This document shows positions 33,940 to 48,200 of a DNA stretch of 64,000 bases, one piece after another. The position numbers were made by a program, and so were the translations under genes. Numbering within the stretch: the first letter of the stretch is position 1; every line of letters begins with the position of its first letter. Source of the stretch: Daphnia carinata (lineage: Eukaryota; Arthropoda; Branchiopoda; Diplostraca; Daphniidae); contig NC_081337.1 of assembly GCF_022539665.2 (NCBI RefSeq), forward strand, positions 3,386,679 to 3,450,678, read 5' to 3'. The notes beneath the pieces are model-generated. The model did no database searches, was not told the origin of the DNA, and saw only the letters and a list, made by a program, of their open reading frames with translations.

Positions 33940-34301
33940 TTACTTATTTGAACAGTTTTTTATCGAACAACTTTGCACAATGGTTAAGCTATTAAATGCG
34001 TTCTACCCCTGTTAGATTAATTCTCACGAATAAAACTCATCCGTCTCACCTGTTCTCCAAATGTATTCCTGCGAAAAAAAAATTGTTAAATTGAAATGAA
34101 TACACTGGGCGTTGTAAATCTGAACGCCCCACTAACTCGTACTATTAGTTTCAAGGTGCAGCATTACAAGAATAATCGTCCCCAATAAATGTGACGTCAT
34201 ACATACAGTGTCAAGCGAATTGTACAGTCTTTTATTTTCTCAATGTTTATAGCATTTTATATGGGCAAATTCAATTTGCGTGATTGGTACTAAACTTCAC
34301 T
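33940..34301. other. Intergenic, no gene seen
   Basis: This is 3' flank of gene B. A perfect TGACGTCA lies at 34192-34199. Confidence 0.5.
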
Positions 34302-35381
34302 TTAAACTGTAGTATTAAATTCGACTGCACAATTTTCATCAGTAATTAAAGTAGGATTCCATTGGCCTTGAAGCGAAGGCTGTGGTTTACTTTTATTGCT
34401 GTTCATGCAGGTGATCACGCGATCTCTGAGTAAGTGAAGTATCCACATGAACCCATGGGTAAGAAGTAAACCCAAAGTCAGTCCCACTGTCACGCACGAA
34501 ATGGTCACATTAAGATTATCCCAGTCCAAAATCGGGTAGATGGTAGATATTCCGTTTTCTCTTCGACCTCCTGCTGCCCAGTAGATTACCGTAAACACGA
34601 CGTACGGCACGAAGATTGCTCACGAATGGATAAAATGCAATAAACGGCATGGCCTCTTACTGACGAACACACCACATATTGGCGTTATGCTGTTCAACCC
34701 GTGAGTGAGAAAATCTGTCTCTTTCGGTTCTCGTTCTGAAATTTTAAAAAATGAAAATCTTTACGCCTATTGTTAACATTAGATCAACTGTTAGAATGCT
34801 GATAACTTACCAACAACGGAGATCCCGGCCCAAAAAATTGCAGAAATCCATAAACTCATCAAATTGGTTACATTGTACAGGAACCAGGAATTGCGTGACA
34901 AACGAGGCAGGCTGTTTTCAACGCCATCTGAAACATAAATTCAAGATTAGCTAATTTTTTAACAGTTCTATTTGAAATTGGTCACTTTTAGGGGGGTTCG
35001 AGAGAAGCTGAACTGTAATGGCGGCTGCGGTTATTAAATGCAAAGTTTGTAGGAGAATGCCAATATGGCTGAAATAGATAATCCAGTAATTGGGATGTTT
35101 GCTAACAGATAAACCAAAAGCGATAATCGATATGAAAAGAGCTGCCACCACGAACCGATAGATAAGGTAGTAACCCGACACTTTAAACTTCTTTGCTTGC
35201 CACTGTTAAAACAAACGAAAAAATTATACACTTCTCATCAATCATTCTACATTACTGAACAAAAGTGGTAATAAAACCAAAAACTATTCGGGGTTTACCG
35301 AAAAAATACCGAAATCCTACGGATTTTGGTGGTCTAGAACTAATTGCAAGACCAACACCGTTCCTTCAGGGCTGGGTCCAT
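34302..35381 (-). pseudogene. Rolling-stone-family multipass membrane protein, probably a recent pseudogene
   Basis: Exons on the minus strand: a putative first exon ending at 35299, then 35202-34986, 34927-34811 and 34735-34302. The translations match the rolling stone (rost) family: WQ...YYLIYRFVVAALF, NVTNLMSLWISAIFWAG, TDFLTHGLNSI, RLLHFIHS, VVFTVIYWAAGG, IYPILDWDN and a basic tail after LHLLRDRV. The family has about six membrane segments; Drosophila rost is needed for myoblast fusion. An in-frame TGA at 34622-34620 cuts the last exon between FIHS and the next membrane segment. The proposed first exon, which keeps an L-x-H-x-x-P-x-x-F pattern, has a TAG at 35319-35317 and no clean link to an ATG. 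All splice sites look intact. The first exon and the exon-2 donor (gtgacc) are the least certain parts. Confidence 0.7.
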
Positions 35382-35670
35382 TTCAAAGGAAATCAATCGT
35401 TACGTAATAGATTAAGAAGACAGGACTAACTGTATTGCTTTCATTTGCCTAGTTTTACACTGAATGCTTAACATTACAAACTTTTGCTTTATTGGGGGTT
35501 TTGTGTTGATCATGTTAGTGTTTCGTAGGGTGAATGGCGATCCGGCATTATAGGAACAACACTAATGCGAATGGCCAAACACTTTCTACATAACACGACG
35601 GAAATGTTTCACTTTTGCTAAACGTCCCTTGTTCTCTTACACTAGGCGGCTTGTTCCTTCCTTCAGGTGG

Positions 35671-35678
35671 TTTTTATA
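35671..35678 (-). promoter_or_regulatory. TATA box upstream of the rolling-stone locus
   Basis: TATAAAAA on the minus strand lies about 290 bases upstream of the first possible ATG, consistent with a retained promoter. Confidence 0.35.
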
Positions 35679-36454
35679 CCAGTTTACAAGTTTAGTTAAA
35701 ATGCACCAGGACGCAAGGTCAATTGCCGAATAGAAGGCCGACAGTGTTAAAATGCCTTCGGTCATAGGATGGCTAGCGTTTTTTGCCAGTTACAAGCCAG
35801 AATGCATGTAAAGAGAAATGTTCGTACTTCATTACTTGGATTTTGGACTGACAAATGTCCAAAAGAGTTTTTTTCTTCTGGCCACCCAAATAAAAGCTAA
35901 CAGATGGGCTACTTTCCATAGTTCTATGTAAAGAAAAATATAGTGATTAAAAATAACATTGAAAAGCGAAAAATCCTTTTTATGCACTAGGCAACGCGAC
36001 GTTTCGCCAAGACGAATTGAACAAATATGGCAAACAAAAGAGTTCAAGACTGTCTTTTGGAAAATTTGCACTAGTGTCTGACCTTGAAGTACTCATCTTG
36101 ATATTGAGCTATTCTAAAATTCGTAAGTTAATCATCTTATTAAAATAAAAAATAATTAAAATTTTTTGAAACGTTTAATGCAAATGACAGTTATGTCTAT
36201 GAAAACATGTTCCATGTTAACCATTGGCTAAATATCGATTAGATAGAAGGCATGTTTCCCGCCAAATCCCACTTTCCCGCCACCTTAGACCCCTACAATC
36301 CCACATTACGAGTGCGACAGTCGTTCTAGAAGGTACGTTCAGTCATCTCCGCATTTCTGTACGATCGTGTGCAGAATTATTGACGACTGGCGTTATTCCA
36401 TCGATTTCACAAAACCAGAATAAGGGTATACGTTTATTTTCTTTCCAGCAATGA

Positions 36455-36624
36455 AATCACGAGTTGGGCAAAATTGTTTGTCGCTTAGTTTTGAATTTTC
36501 AAGACCAAGACGGCATCATGACGGTTTGACGAAAGAGGCGATTTCGTCAGTCATAAAAATTCAAGAGCAACGTAACATGGCAATTTGACGAAAAGCTTAT
36601 GTTCTGTTAGTCATTAATTTGAAC
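36455..36624 (+). repeat. Three degenerate tandem units of about 57 bases
   Basis: Units near 36455-36505, 36517-36566 and 36576-36624 share TTTGACGAAA or a variant, then a GTCAGTCAT-type core, an AT-rich block, and TTCAAGA or TTGAACA. They lie about 260-430 bases before the aminotransferase start. The rest of 35679-36884 shows no gene. Confidence 0.5.
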
Positions 36625-36884
36625 AGTTTGTCTTCGGCGAGAAACCAGTTGGTACCGCCATCTTTCTTGAAATCGAGGCAACTTTTGTTGCCACAAACAC
36701 CAAAACCCGAATTTGTTGGGAGGAACTCGTGGTTGAAACCTTTGGAATCGGGAACTTGCATCCACGCATTCGCTGCCTTTCATTAATTCTGCATCACATC
36801 TAAGGTTAATCAGCCGTTTCAGAGTTCTGCGTCGTATGTTGCATAAAGGAAAAATTTTGTTTTATTTCCCCAAAGCTTAGCACC

Positions 36885-38581
<1,697 letters not shown>

Positions 38582-41500
38582 AGCTGCCGCTATCTCGCCA
38601 CCACATTCCCGATATTATAAGAACCCAGATCTTCCACTAGGTTAGAGATTTTTTTTTTAATTTTTCATTGTAGTTAGTTCTTTATTTTGGAGCTTATTGG
38701 TTAGGGAACTTTTCTTGCAGTTTCAAAGTAGAATTTATTCTAGTTTTTCTTTAATTCCCTCAACAACAACAACAAATCGGGTCCACATTTAAAAAGGGCC
38801 CAGTTGTCCTTCACCTTTTTGTCGAGCTCGTTGTTATCTTGTTACTGCCCGCCCAGAGGTTGTTTTTTTCTTTCTTCAAAGGGATGGCGGACTTAACGGA
38901 CGCTGCGCAGAAAGAAAGTGCCTTGACGATTGTTAGCTCGTTCTGTTGTCGAGGGGAATCTTTTTTTTTTTCTTTCTTTTTTAAAAGCTGTTGAGAAAAA
39001 AAAAAGAGGGGGGACCAAAATGTGTCGGGTACAAATGTACTCGACGATGAAAAGATGTACTACTCGCACAGCCAATACAAATGTGTTTAGACGCACTCAA
39101 TTGACTTGACGTCAGGACAATCAGCCGAACGAAACGAAGATAAAGGAGAGAGGGCAAAATAGCAGAGATCTATCTTTCACTCTCTTTTCTCACACGACTT
39201 TTTTTTTTTTTTTTTTTTTTTTTTGATGGGGTATCGTTCGTCTTTTGTTTTACCCGATGCGTTTACCGAGCCAGCAAAAATTTGCTTTTCTTTTCGTTTG
39301 CTTCTATTCTCGTAAATTTGTTCGGTATCTGCGCGATGTTCAACTTTTTTATTTTGCCTTTTTCTTGGCAACCGTGACGATCGTTGCGTAGCTGGAAAAG
39401 CCTCTCGAGTCTCATCATTCACGGTGGCTCTTTTTTTTTTTTTTTTTTTTCTTTTCGTTCTGCGCAATTTGTCGCGGAGCAGAAGGAACTTTTTCTTTTC
39501 GTCCGACGGGGCAAAAGAGACTGTAGAAGAATGGAGAGACGGGGCACACAGAGCGTGCTCATCCATTCATCTCCATGCTGAGGTGATTACAAGACAAAGT
39601 GACCGTGTCGGCGTTATTTCAACAAGCGAAAAAAAAAAAACGAGAGAAAGAACCGCAACGAAATTTTATTTTTATTGTTTTTTTTTTTCTGTGTGGCGCC
39701 ACCATCAAGAAACGCCCACCCGATTTGAATTTCTTTTTTTCTTTTTTTTTTTTTTTGAGATCTAGGCTTGTTGTTTTTAAATTATTATTTTTACAGGAAA
39801 TCTGTAAAATAGTAATAGAATTCCTTTCTTTTTTTTTTTCATAAGGGATTTGTTTGCTTTTTATTTGATTAGCTTTTTTTTCCCGTTCCATTTTTTTTTT
39901 TGGCATCGAAAATAATGCCTCGGCCTGCCTTTCATTCACCTCGATCCGTATCAACAATGGAACGAGTTTTTTTTTTTTCCTGGCGTTGCGCCGCCGTCGT
40001 TCGTCGTCTATTCATTTTTTTCTTCTTCTTCTTTGCCCGGTCCATTCCAATTGACGGCTCACGCACAAAAGGCCGTCGGCCCTGACGACCGACAGCACAT
40101 AAGGAAAAACAAGTTAAAACAGCCATAGATATACAACGGAATTTCACAATATCATCCACATAAAGAAGAGACGAAAAAGATCGAAAGAAGGAAAAAATAA
40201 AACAAATCTCCTTCCGATCTTTTTGAAAAATAACATAGTCCCTTTTTCTCCCTCTTTTTTTTGGGGGGGGGGTATTATGTGTGTTCGAAAGAGAAAAAAA
40301 AAAAACTTGGCAGGATCCGGGTCTCGTTGGGTCCATGCCACCGTGTAATATATTACATCAATCTGGGCCCGGCAAACTGAAACAAAAAAAAAAAAATTTT
40401 GAGAGGCACACGAGGAAAATTGAGGAACCATATGTGTCTGTATATAAACAAGACACGTTAAAAAAAAATGTTAAACTCTTAATCATTTTGATTGGAAAAG
40501 AAAAAGAGAAAATGCAAATTTTTTTTTTTTTTGTTTTGGCGTCTTCATTCGATGACATCAGCCATCGAAAATAACAATTCGAAATGATTTCGATTTTTGA
40601 AACGTCCGATTTCTTTATCCCGTGCGATGTCGTTCCGCTTCCGGGAGTCGTAAAAAAAAAAAAAAAAATCCTTTTGAAGCGTTCGTGAGTCCGAGCTCGT
40701 CTGTTCACGAAGCCGTGAAGAGACGGGCAACGAAGAGTTGATCAAATAAAGAAGAGGACTTTTTTTTTTTTCTTTCCTTTGAGATGGTCTTAACCCGATT
40801 AGTCACGCGGTACTTGTAGGCATGTCTTGAAAGGACAACAAGACGCAAGAAAAAGAAACGGACCACCCCTGTAGACTTTTGGGGATGGCAAGGACTTTTC
40901 GATCATTAGGTAATGGGCATGGTCGTTACGCAACGACGGCCAGCTCTTCTTCTTTATTTCTGTGTGTGGGTTCAAAAAGAAATATTATTTTGTGAGACTA
41001 TTCTTCCGCGCTCATTTGCCCTTTTTTTTTTTAGTTTTTATTCTTTTGTTAACTTTGAATTGAAAAGAAAATCAATTCTACAATTGGTTCTCTTTTTTTT
41101 TTTTTTTTAACCGTGAAAACGAGATGCGGCTTATTGAAAAGACTTTAGTTATGCTTCTTCCCCCTCCCCATCTGTGTGTGTGTGTGTGTGTGGTCTCATC
41201 GGGAATCATCAGCATTTTGAAGGGGGGAGCGTGAAACGATCAATTATAACGCAGCACGATGACCCCGCGTCTGTTCAAAAAAGAACATCGGCACGTCGTC
41301 ATCGCATTTTAAAAGAAAAAAAAATATTTTTCTTTTTTTTTGCTCTTGTTTTTTTTTTTTTTTTATTCACCCGCGTTGCGCTGTGTGTGTGTCGAACGGC
41401 GGATGTTTCTACAGCTGGAACGAGAGAGAGAGAGATGTGCAACAGAAGAAAAATAAATACAAAGTTAAAAATATTTAGATGCAGTGACGCATGCAAGCGA

Positions 41501-43289
41501 AACTCTGCGTTTTCAAAGCGACTTTGTTTCGTATTTTTTTCTTTCTGATTTGATAAAACAAAATTCTTTGGCTTTCTCTCGCTCGTTCATTTTTTTTTTT
41601 TTTGGTTGCCGCTATTTCTCACGTTTCGATTGGCAACGAAGAAATTTATTTCTTTTTAACAATCGGATGGAACATGGAGGTTGCGTTCCGTCATCCGCCG
41701 GAACAAAACGACATTGTTTGAGACAAGCCAACCTTTTTTTCTTTGCGTTCATTTGAAATATTTTGATGCACCATATCTTTAATTTATTTTTTTTTTTACA
41801 AAAGATGAACGTCTTTCCCGCCGTATTTTTCTTTTAAATGCAATTCTACCTTCATGACAATTCTGCGTTAAAGAGAATTGAAGAGATGGCGTTGAAAAAA
41901 AAAAAAAAATTTGAAATTAGAAATGCGGATGCCGCCCTTATTGAAAATAAAAGAAACAAACTTGATGGATTATCATATCATTTTTTTTTTTTTTTTTCAA
42001 TTGGCAAGAAAGGCTTTTTCCGAGTATTCCCCGTTGTCAACGGCCAATTCTTCCGTACCTTTTGGCACATTCGTTCAAATGATAGCAATGCGCTCCCGTT
42101 TTTTTGTTTTTTATTTGAAATGCGTTTCGTCCGAAATTTTTTTTGTTGTTTCTTATTTTTGCACTGACAAACGGGAGCTAAACCGTATTGTAGTAATAAG
42201 CTGCCAGGGGTTGTCTTGGCAACCGTCAGTCTCTTTTTGACACCGTGAAAATGTTGGAACATCCATGGCCGTTACTAATTTGTTTTTCCTTCCCTTCCTC
42301 CCTTTTTTTTGTGTGTGTGTTAAACTGGAAACATGTCGGGAAAAATTCTGAGCGGTAGGTCGTGGCAACAGGGTCCGTGTTGACTGATGCCAACACCAAT
42401 CATCACGTCCTATTCGTCAGATCTTTTTTTTTTTTTGTTTTCCTACCCAGTCCCCGAAGTTTGCATTTTAAACCTCTCCTCCATTCTCAGAATTTTCTTT
42501 CTCCATTGGACGATGAGCTAACGATCCCAACACGTTCGATATTTGTTGACTTGAAACGGGTGTTACATTCCTTTGATTTCTAACGTACAAGAAAAAAAAA
42601 AAATAGAATTTTTGAATATACCGCGTTGGGCCTGTCATCTTTAAATCAATAATTTTCATTTTTCCCACTAAAAAAAAAGAGCGGGAGGGGGGCCGATGGT
42701 AGGGGAAAAAGATGATCATGATAGATGTCTTCATCAACTTACCATCATCGCCGCGTTCCATTCTAAAAAAAAAAAAAAATCAGCCAGGGAATGTTGTTGA
42801 TTTTTTGCTTTGCGTGATTATCGGGCCTCCTCGTTTCATTTGCCCTCCATCGGCGCAACAGTTGTGAACCTTTCTTTTTTCTTTTTAAATCTAATGTTTG
42901 CATTTGTATTTCTTTTTTTTTCTTCTTTTAAATCAAGCGTCGAGTGCTATACGAGCTCGGCCGTCATTCTGCTGGAACTGCGGACGTCAAGTCATTGCGT
43001 TGACAGCCAGACGCCACGTTTACTCTCTTTTCGTGAACCAATATTGAAAAACACGACGTGTGTGTATGTTGGGAGGGGTATTTATACACACACACACACA
43101 CTGCGTACGTAGAACTAAATGCCAGTGTGTGTGAACGACGTTCTATTTTCAAACCGATGAACGAGGATTGGAATCTTTTTTCCCTCTTTTTTTTTTTTTT
43201 TTCGATGGTAATAAAATTCTTTTGAATTTTTTGTTTTCTTTTGGCGCCATAGCGTTCGGCTTACTGGGCCTCATTATTTTTTGTTATAG

Positions 43290-43315
43290 ATTTGCATAGT
43301 CTGCGGTTGACGTCA
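43290..43315 (+). promoter_or_regulatory. Octamer plus CRE pair
   Basis: ATTTGCAT at 43290-43297 is followed at 43308 by the palindrome TGACGTCA. Octamer words bind POU factors and the CRE binds bZIP factors. Function here is an inference. Confidence 0.3.
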
Positions 43316-43631
43316 AAATTGCCCGCCGGAATCTTTTTTTTTTTTTTCCTCTTTTCCCCGGCTTCATTTTCTTCTCTCTGTGTAATTTCTTCATTTGCAT
43401 ATATCTTTTTTTTTTTTTTTTCTTTAAGATATATATATATATTTTTTTTTTTGTTTTATTATTAATATTTTGAAAAAAAAAAAATATTTTACCCCGAAAA
43501 CGGCTCGATGATGTCATTGGTTTTCTCTCACTTCGTCTGCCGGTTTATTCTTTTCCATAACGGGGAGCGTGAGAGAATCGTTTCTCTTTTTTCACATCAT
43601 TCCCCCCAAAAAATATACGAAAAGGATTTTT

Positions 43632-43636
<5 letters not shown>

Positions 43637-43682
<46 letters not shown>
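43637..43682 (+). repeat. Poly(G) tract of 46 bases
   Basis: This is an uninterrupted G run. It is the longest G run in the window and can form G-quadruplexes. The true length is uncertain because such runs are error-prone. Confidence 0.9.
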
Positions 43683-43683
<1 letters not shown>

Positions 43684-45253
43684 GATTTGAACAGAAAAAA
43701 ATGTCGTCACAAATGGGCGGATTTTTTTTTTTTGAAATTCTAAAGAAAACAAAATCATTTTTAACGCGATGATTCATCTTCAACATTATTTTTTTTCATA
43801 TCACGCAAATCGTACTCAAAAAAAATAGGCAATTAAAGAACAACATTGGCAATCCATACCCGTTCGATGTATGAATCACTTCCTATCCTCTTCCCAATAA
43901 CGCCCACCTTCCAAATATCATTTTTTTTTCTATCTTTTCTCTCCGCCAAAATTGATTGAAATGCGTGAAAATTATAGGCCTTTAACGTATGTTTTTTTTT
44001 TTTTTTTTTTTTTTGGAAACTTACCTCCGCCCGATATTTAAATTCACCATGACGTAAGATTTCGCTACTGCCGGTAGCAAGTTTTGTTTGAATTTTAGGC
44101 CCAATTAAACGCCCATCTCATGCGCATTTGCCAATTTTCTTATTATTTTTTTTTGGGGGGGGGGGAATAAAAATAGGAGGAGTTGTCGGGATAGGGGATC
44201 CTGTTGGCGATGACATCACGCGGGATGTACATTGAAAGTAAAAAAATTAAATACAAAATTTCCCTTTCTCTCTAAAAAACAAAAAAAATTATACACATAG
44301 GCGCTATCAATTTTTCATCCATCTGCACGTTTTCGGCCGCTCCAAATCAGCGCTAAATGAATTTAGAAAAAAAAACAAACATTTTGTTTCTTCTCACGTT
44401 TATCGTGAACGTTAACTCTGTATAAATAATAGCCAGCCAGGCCGTCGCCCGTGATATTTGGCGCCGTGTTTCACGGCCCAAAGATAGAATTTTTCTTTCT
44501 TTTTTTTTTTTTCGTTTTTATTTACCAACCAAAATCTGTTTCACTTCTCTGCCTCCTTTTTTTTTTGTTTTGCTATTCAATGTCCTCGCGAGGTACACAC
44601 AGAAAAAAAAAAAAAAAGCTCCGCGCTCTGAATTTTCCCGGCGTATCACGCCGTCCGTGCCGCTTTTTCTTTTTTTTTTTTTGGCGCGTGGCTCGCGCGC
44701 GCGTGCGCGTGATGAACTCGGCTGACTTTGACTTACGATGTCGAAGGCTCTACGCACACACACACCCCATTAGCAACACTCGTGTGCCCGTTATCAAACG
44801 GATGGGCATCAACTGTGAACGTGAAATTCAAACAACAAAAAAAAAAAAAAAAAGGGCGCCAAAGAAACATAATATAAAAATCCCGTCTTTGGGGTCAGGG
44901 TGGTTACATCACGTCCGAATTTTTTTTTTTTTTTTTTTTTTTTTTACCTTCTCCTCCAACACTGTTCGAACTGCGTGTAGGTAGAGGCGCGTTCCTCTTT
45001 TTTTTTTATGCGCACGAAGAAGAAGAAGAAAAAAAAATAATTCTTGACTCTACCATTTTTGGGCCATAGATGTTTTGTTCTTTATCAGCCGCTATTCCTT
45101 TTATAGGAGTTCGAAAAAGCAAAAAGAAAAAAAAAAAAGAAGGGCTTTTATTTTTATTTTATTTATTTCGAGTACGCGCAACGGAGAGCCAGGCAGACAG
45201 TCGCGGCTCACCTGCGGTTTTTTTGATGGATCCCGCGCACTGATGTTGGGTCG

Positions 45254-45284
<31 letters not shown>

Positions 45285-48200
45285 CGCGTGGATGGTCTGA
45301 ATCCGTTGTCAAATCAACACGAACCCCTCGAGAGAGAGAAGGTAACGAGACGTATAGGCTCTTTTTTTTTTTTTTTTGATGTGATATAGTATATATTAAA
45401 AGCCACGAGACAAGACACACACATAGACGCGGCCAAAAAGAAAGGAAAACACCTAAAAAAGGAACCAAAGGCGACGGCCAACAGAAATATTATATGGCGG
45501 CGGCGGCGGCGGGTGGCGCCGACGACGGCGGTGGGCAAACCGGTTTCACGAAAACAAAATATATATATATATTGGGTTCGGCCAATCACTAGATTTGATG
45601 TTTTCATGATGTACATGTACGTAAATTTATTTCTTTTCTTTTTTTTTTTTTTTTTTTTTTCTCCGATGGGAGAAGAGAATGAAAAAGAAATCTTAACACA
45701 TTTATTACGTATTACAAGAAGAGTAGGGAAAAAAACAAAAAAACAAAACAAGGATGTTATTATATGATGATTATTATTTTAGGCAGACTGCCGGCGCTTG
45801 TTCGGGAAGGAAAACATTTTTTTTTTTTTTTTGTTTAAGAAAGAAAACGGGTTTCCTGAAATTTAAAATAAAAAAAAAATTGGCGCTCTCGGCGTAGCAA
45901 CAGGGTTGCCATATCAGACGCGGAAGAGCAATTACGCAAAGGAAATTAAATGACTGGCGGCTGGGAGGGGGGGGGAGGGTTCAACGGAAGACTTTTTTTT
46001 TTTTTTTTCAATGCCATTGGCTTCGTTCATTTTTTTTTTTTCTTTTTGTCGGATGGCCATTAACAGACGCAATTCCAGTGAATCCATCAAGGTCACTAGG
46101 ATTTGTAGTCGTGGTGTTCACAATAATGCCCAGGTAGACGTCCGACATATCGGTCATCGATAACTAAAAGGCGTGAGGTTAGGCAACGCTGGCCGATCCA
46201 AATTTCTCCACACATTACGAAAAAAAAAAAAAAAAAAAATCCTTTATTTATCTTTTTGAAGTTGATTTTTTTCCTTTTCTTTTTTTCAAGCGCTCGTTTG
46301 TTATTACGCGCCAGCGAACATTTGTTCGGACATATCAGCCAAACAGTTACGAGTGCAAGTGTCGAGCCAATCAGTGCATTAGAATCAGTACATCCATAAC
46401 AGTCAGGGTGAAAACGACAACAAGAAGTTTCAAAAAGACGTGAGAGGGTCGTCGTAAACAATTGATTCTTTAGATATCAGAAAAAGAAAGAAAAAAAAAA
46501 AAAAGTACAAAACAAAAAGCAGCGTACAAGTCAAAATGGATGTACTCGCTTGCACGAAACATTTGTGTCCAAGCCACCGGTTTGATTCTGTCGTTTTCAA
46601 ATGTCGCGCCAAACTGTCGCCTCTCTCTCTTGCGCAGTGAAAATGCAAATTTCTTTTTTTTTTTTTTTTTTTTTTCTTAACTTGCGCAAAAATGAATCCG
46701 TTTTGGAATTAAAAACCAAAAAAATTTGGATGTCAACACCGACACATTTCTTTTAACGAATTCCTCTGGTGATTGGCCATTTTTGAAAACCTCGACGGAC
46801 GTTCGGATCTTGGGGACTCAACAGGTGCCCCCCCCCCCCCCACGCCGCCATTTTTTTTTTGTGCGGATGCGGTAGACAGCTCGGAATCGTCTTTTTTTTT
46901 TTCTTTTGATACATCATTTCATTTGAAACATCCCCAACTTTCTCCGGGGAATCATTTTAAAGCTTAGGGTTAACTACCCCAACGGACACAAGAGCCCCGT
47001 GCCTTATGACCGAACGTAATAGAAAAGAAGTGCGCGCTGCGCTGCTCAACTGCAAACAATTGTTTCCCCCCCCCCCCCCCACCCTCACATTTTCTTTTTC
47101 TTTTTTTTTTTTTTTTTGTTCCCCTTTCGCAGAATGATCCTTCGGAATTGCCGCCCATCGAAGAAGAGAGAAAAAGTCAAGGAAAAGAAAGTTTTTTTTT
47201 TTTTTTTGTACGACCACCTGCGCAGGACAAGAGTTTTTTTTTTTTTTGCCGAATCAATTGTTTCCGATCACTTGAAAAGCCGCACCCATTTAAAAAAAAA
47301 AAAAAGGTGACGATATTCTTTTTTTTTTTTTTTGAAAAAAAAAAATTCGCTTCCGTTTGTTGTTGGACATGTCCATTTTCAAGTTCAATGAACGAAGACG
47401 AGCTCGAATTTTTTTGTTGTTTTTCAAAACATTTTTCTTTTTCGCGCTCTTTTTTTTTTTTCGAGTCAGGGGGGGGGGGGAATTTTTTTTTTTTTCGTAT
47501 CTTTTTTAAATTAGAAATGCAAAAACCAGTTGCGCTTTTTTTTTTATCGCCGTCCTCTTTCAATTTTCATTTCGTCATTTCATTTCTGATTTCGCAGAAA
47601 AACAAACGCGATAATGGCGCTTGCGTGTGTGCACGCGTATCGGGAGCGTTTTCACGTCAATGACGTTCACCTTTTCATTTGTTGGCCGGCGGCCAAAAAA
47701 AATTATGCTGTCGCCAAACGACAACGTTGTCGTACAATAAATTTTGATTCCCCCCCTTTCGCGTGTTGCATTTTGTGTTTGGCGTAAACTATCGATGCCA
47801 CGCCTAAATTCCTTATTTAAAAACAAACAAACAAAAAAAAAAATCATTTCTATCACCTGGGTACGTTTTTGTTTTTTTATTCTTTTCCAAAGAAAACGTG
47901 TAGACACGCGAAGGATGTCCTTTTGCTTGACACGCTTGTCGCCATTCGTCGGACACGTCAATTCGAGAAGCCGTGAAAGATTCTCACGAAAACAACATTT
48001 TTTTTTTTTTGATTGACAATGAATGGAAACAAAAAAAAAAAAAAATTGAAGAAAATCGCTTATTTCAATTGGCAACGTTGCGCGCTATTTCGTACTTGAT
48101 CAAAATCCCCTCTTAAAAAAAATGTGGAGACTAGGTCAAAATGAATGTGTAACTTTGCAATCTATTATATATATATACATGCGCATTTTCCAATATGTAT

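Larger units (their letters stand above)
26800..33940 (+). repeat. Direct duplication, unit about 3.9 kb, carrying genes A and B
   Basis: Copy 1 spans about 26800-30080 and copy 2 about 30690-33940, including upstream flanks, all exons and all introns in the same order. Similarity is uneven: moderate at the 5' exon, very high from about 28655 to 29275 against 32520 to 33150, then moderate to high again. Confidence 0.8.

Noticed and set aside
35832-36071. Minus-strand frame of 79 residues
   Set aside because: No recognisable domain, no promoter or splice support, and AT-rich composition.
43508-43690. Frame ending in a poly-Gly tail
   Set aside because: The Gly run is only the 46-base poly(G) tract; there is no other coding signal.
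39177-48075. Many long frames made of Lys, Phe or Gly runs
   Set aside because: They are translations of poly(A), poly(T) and poly(G) tracts without splice sites, signal peptides or domains, and they often overlap on both strands.
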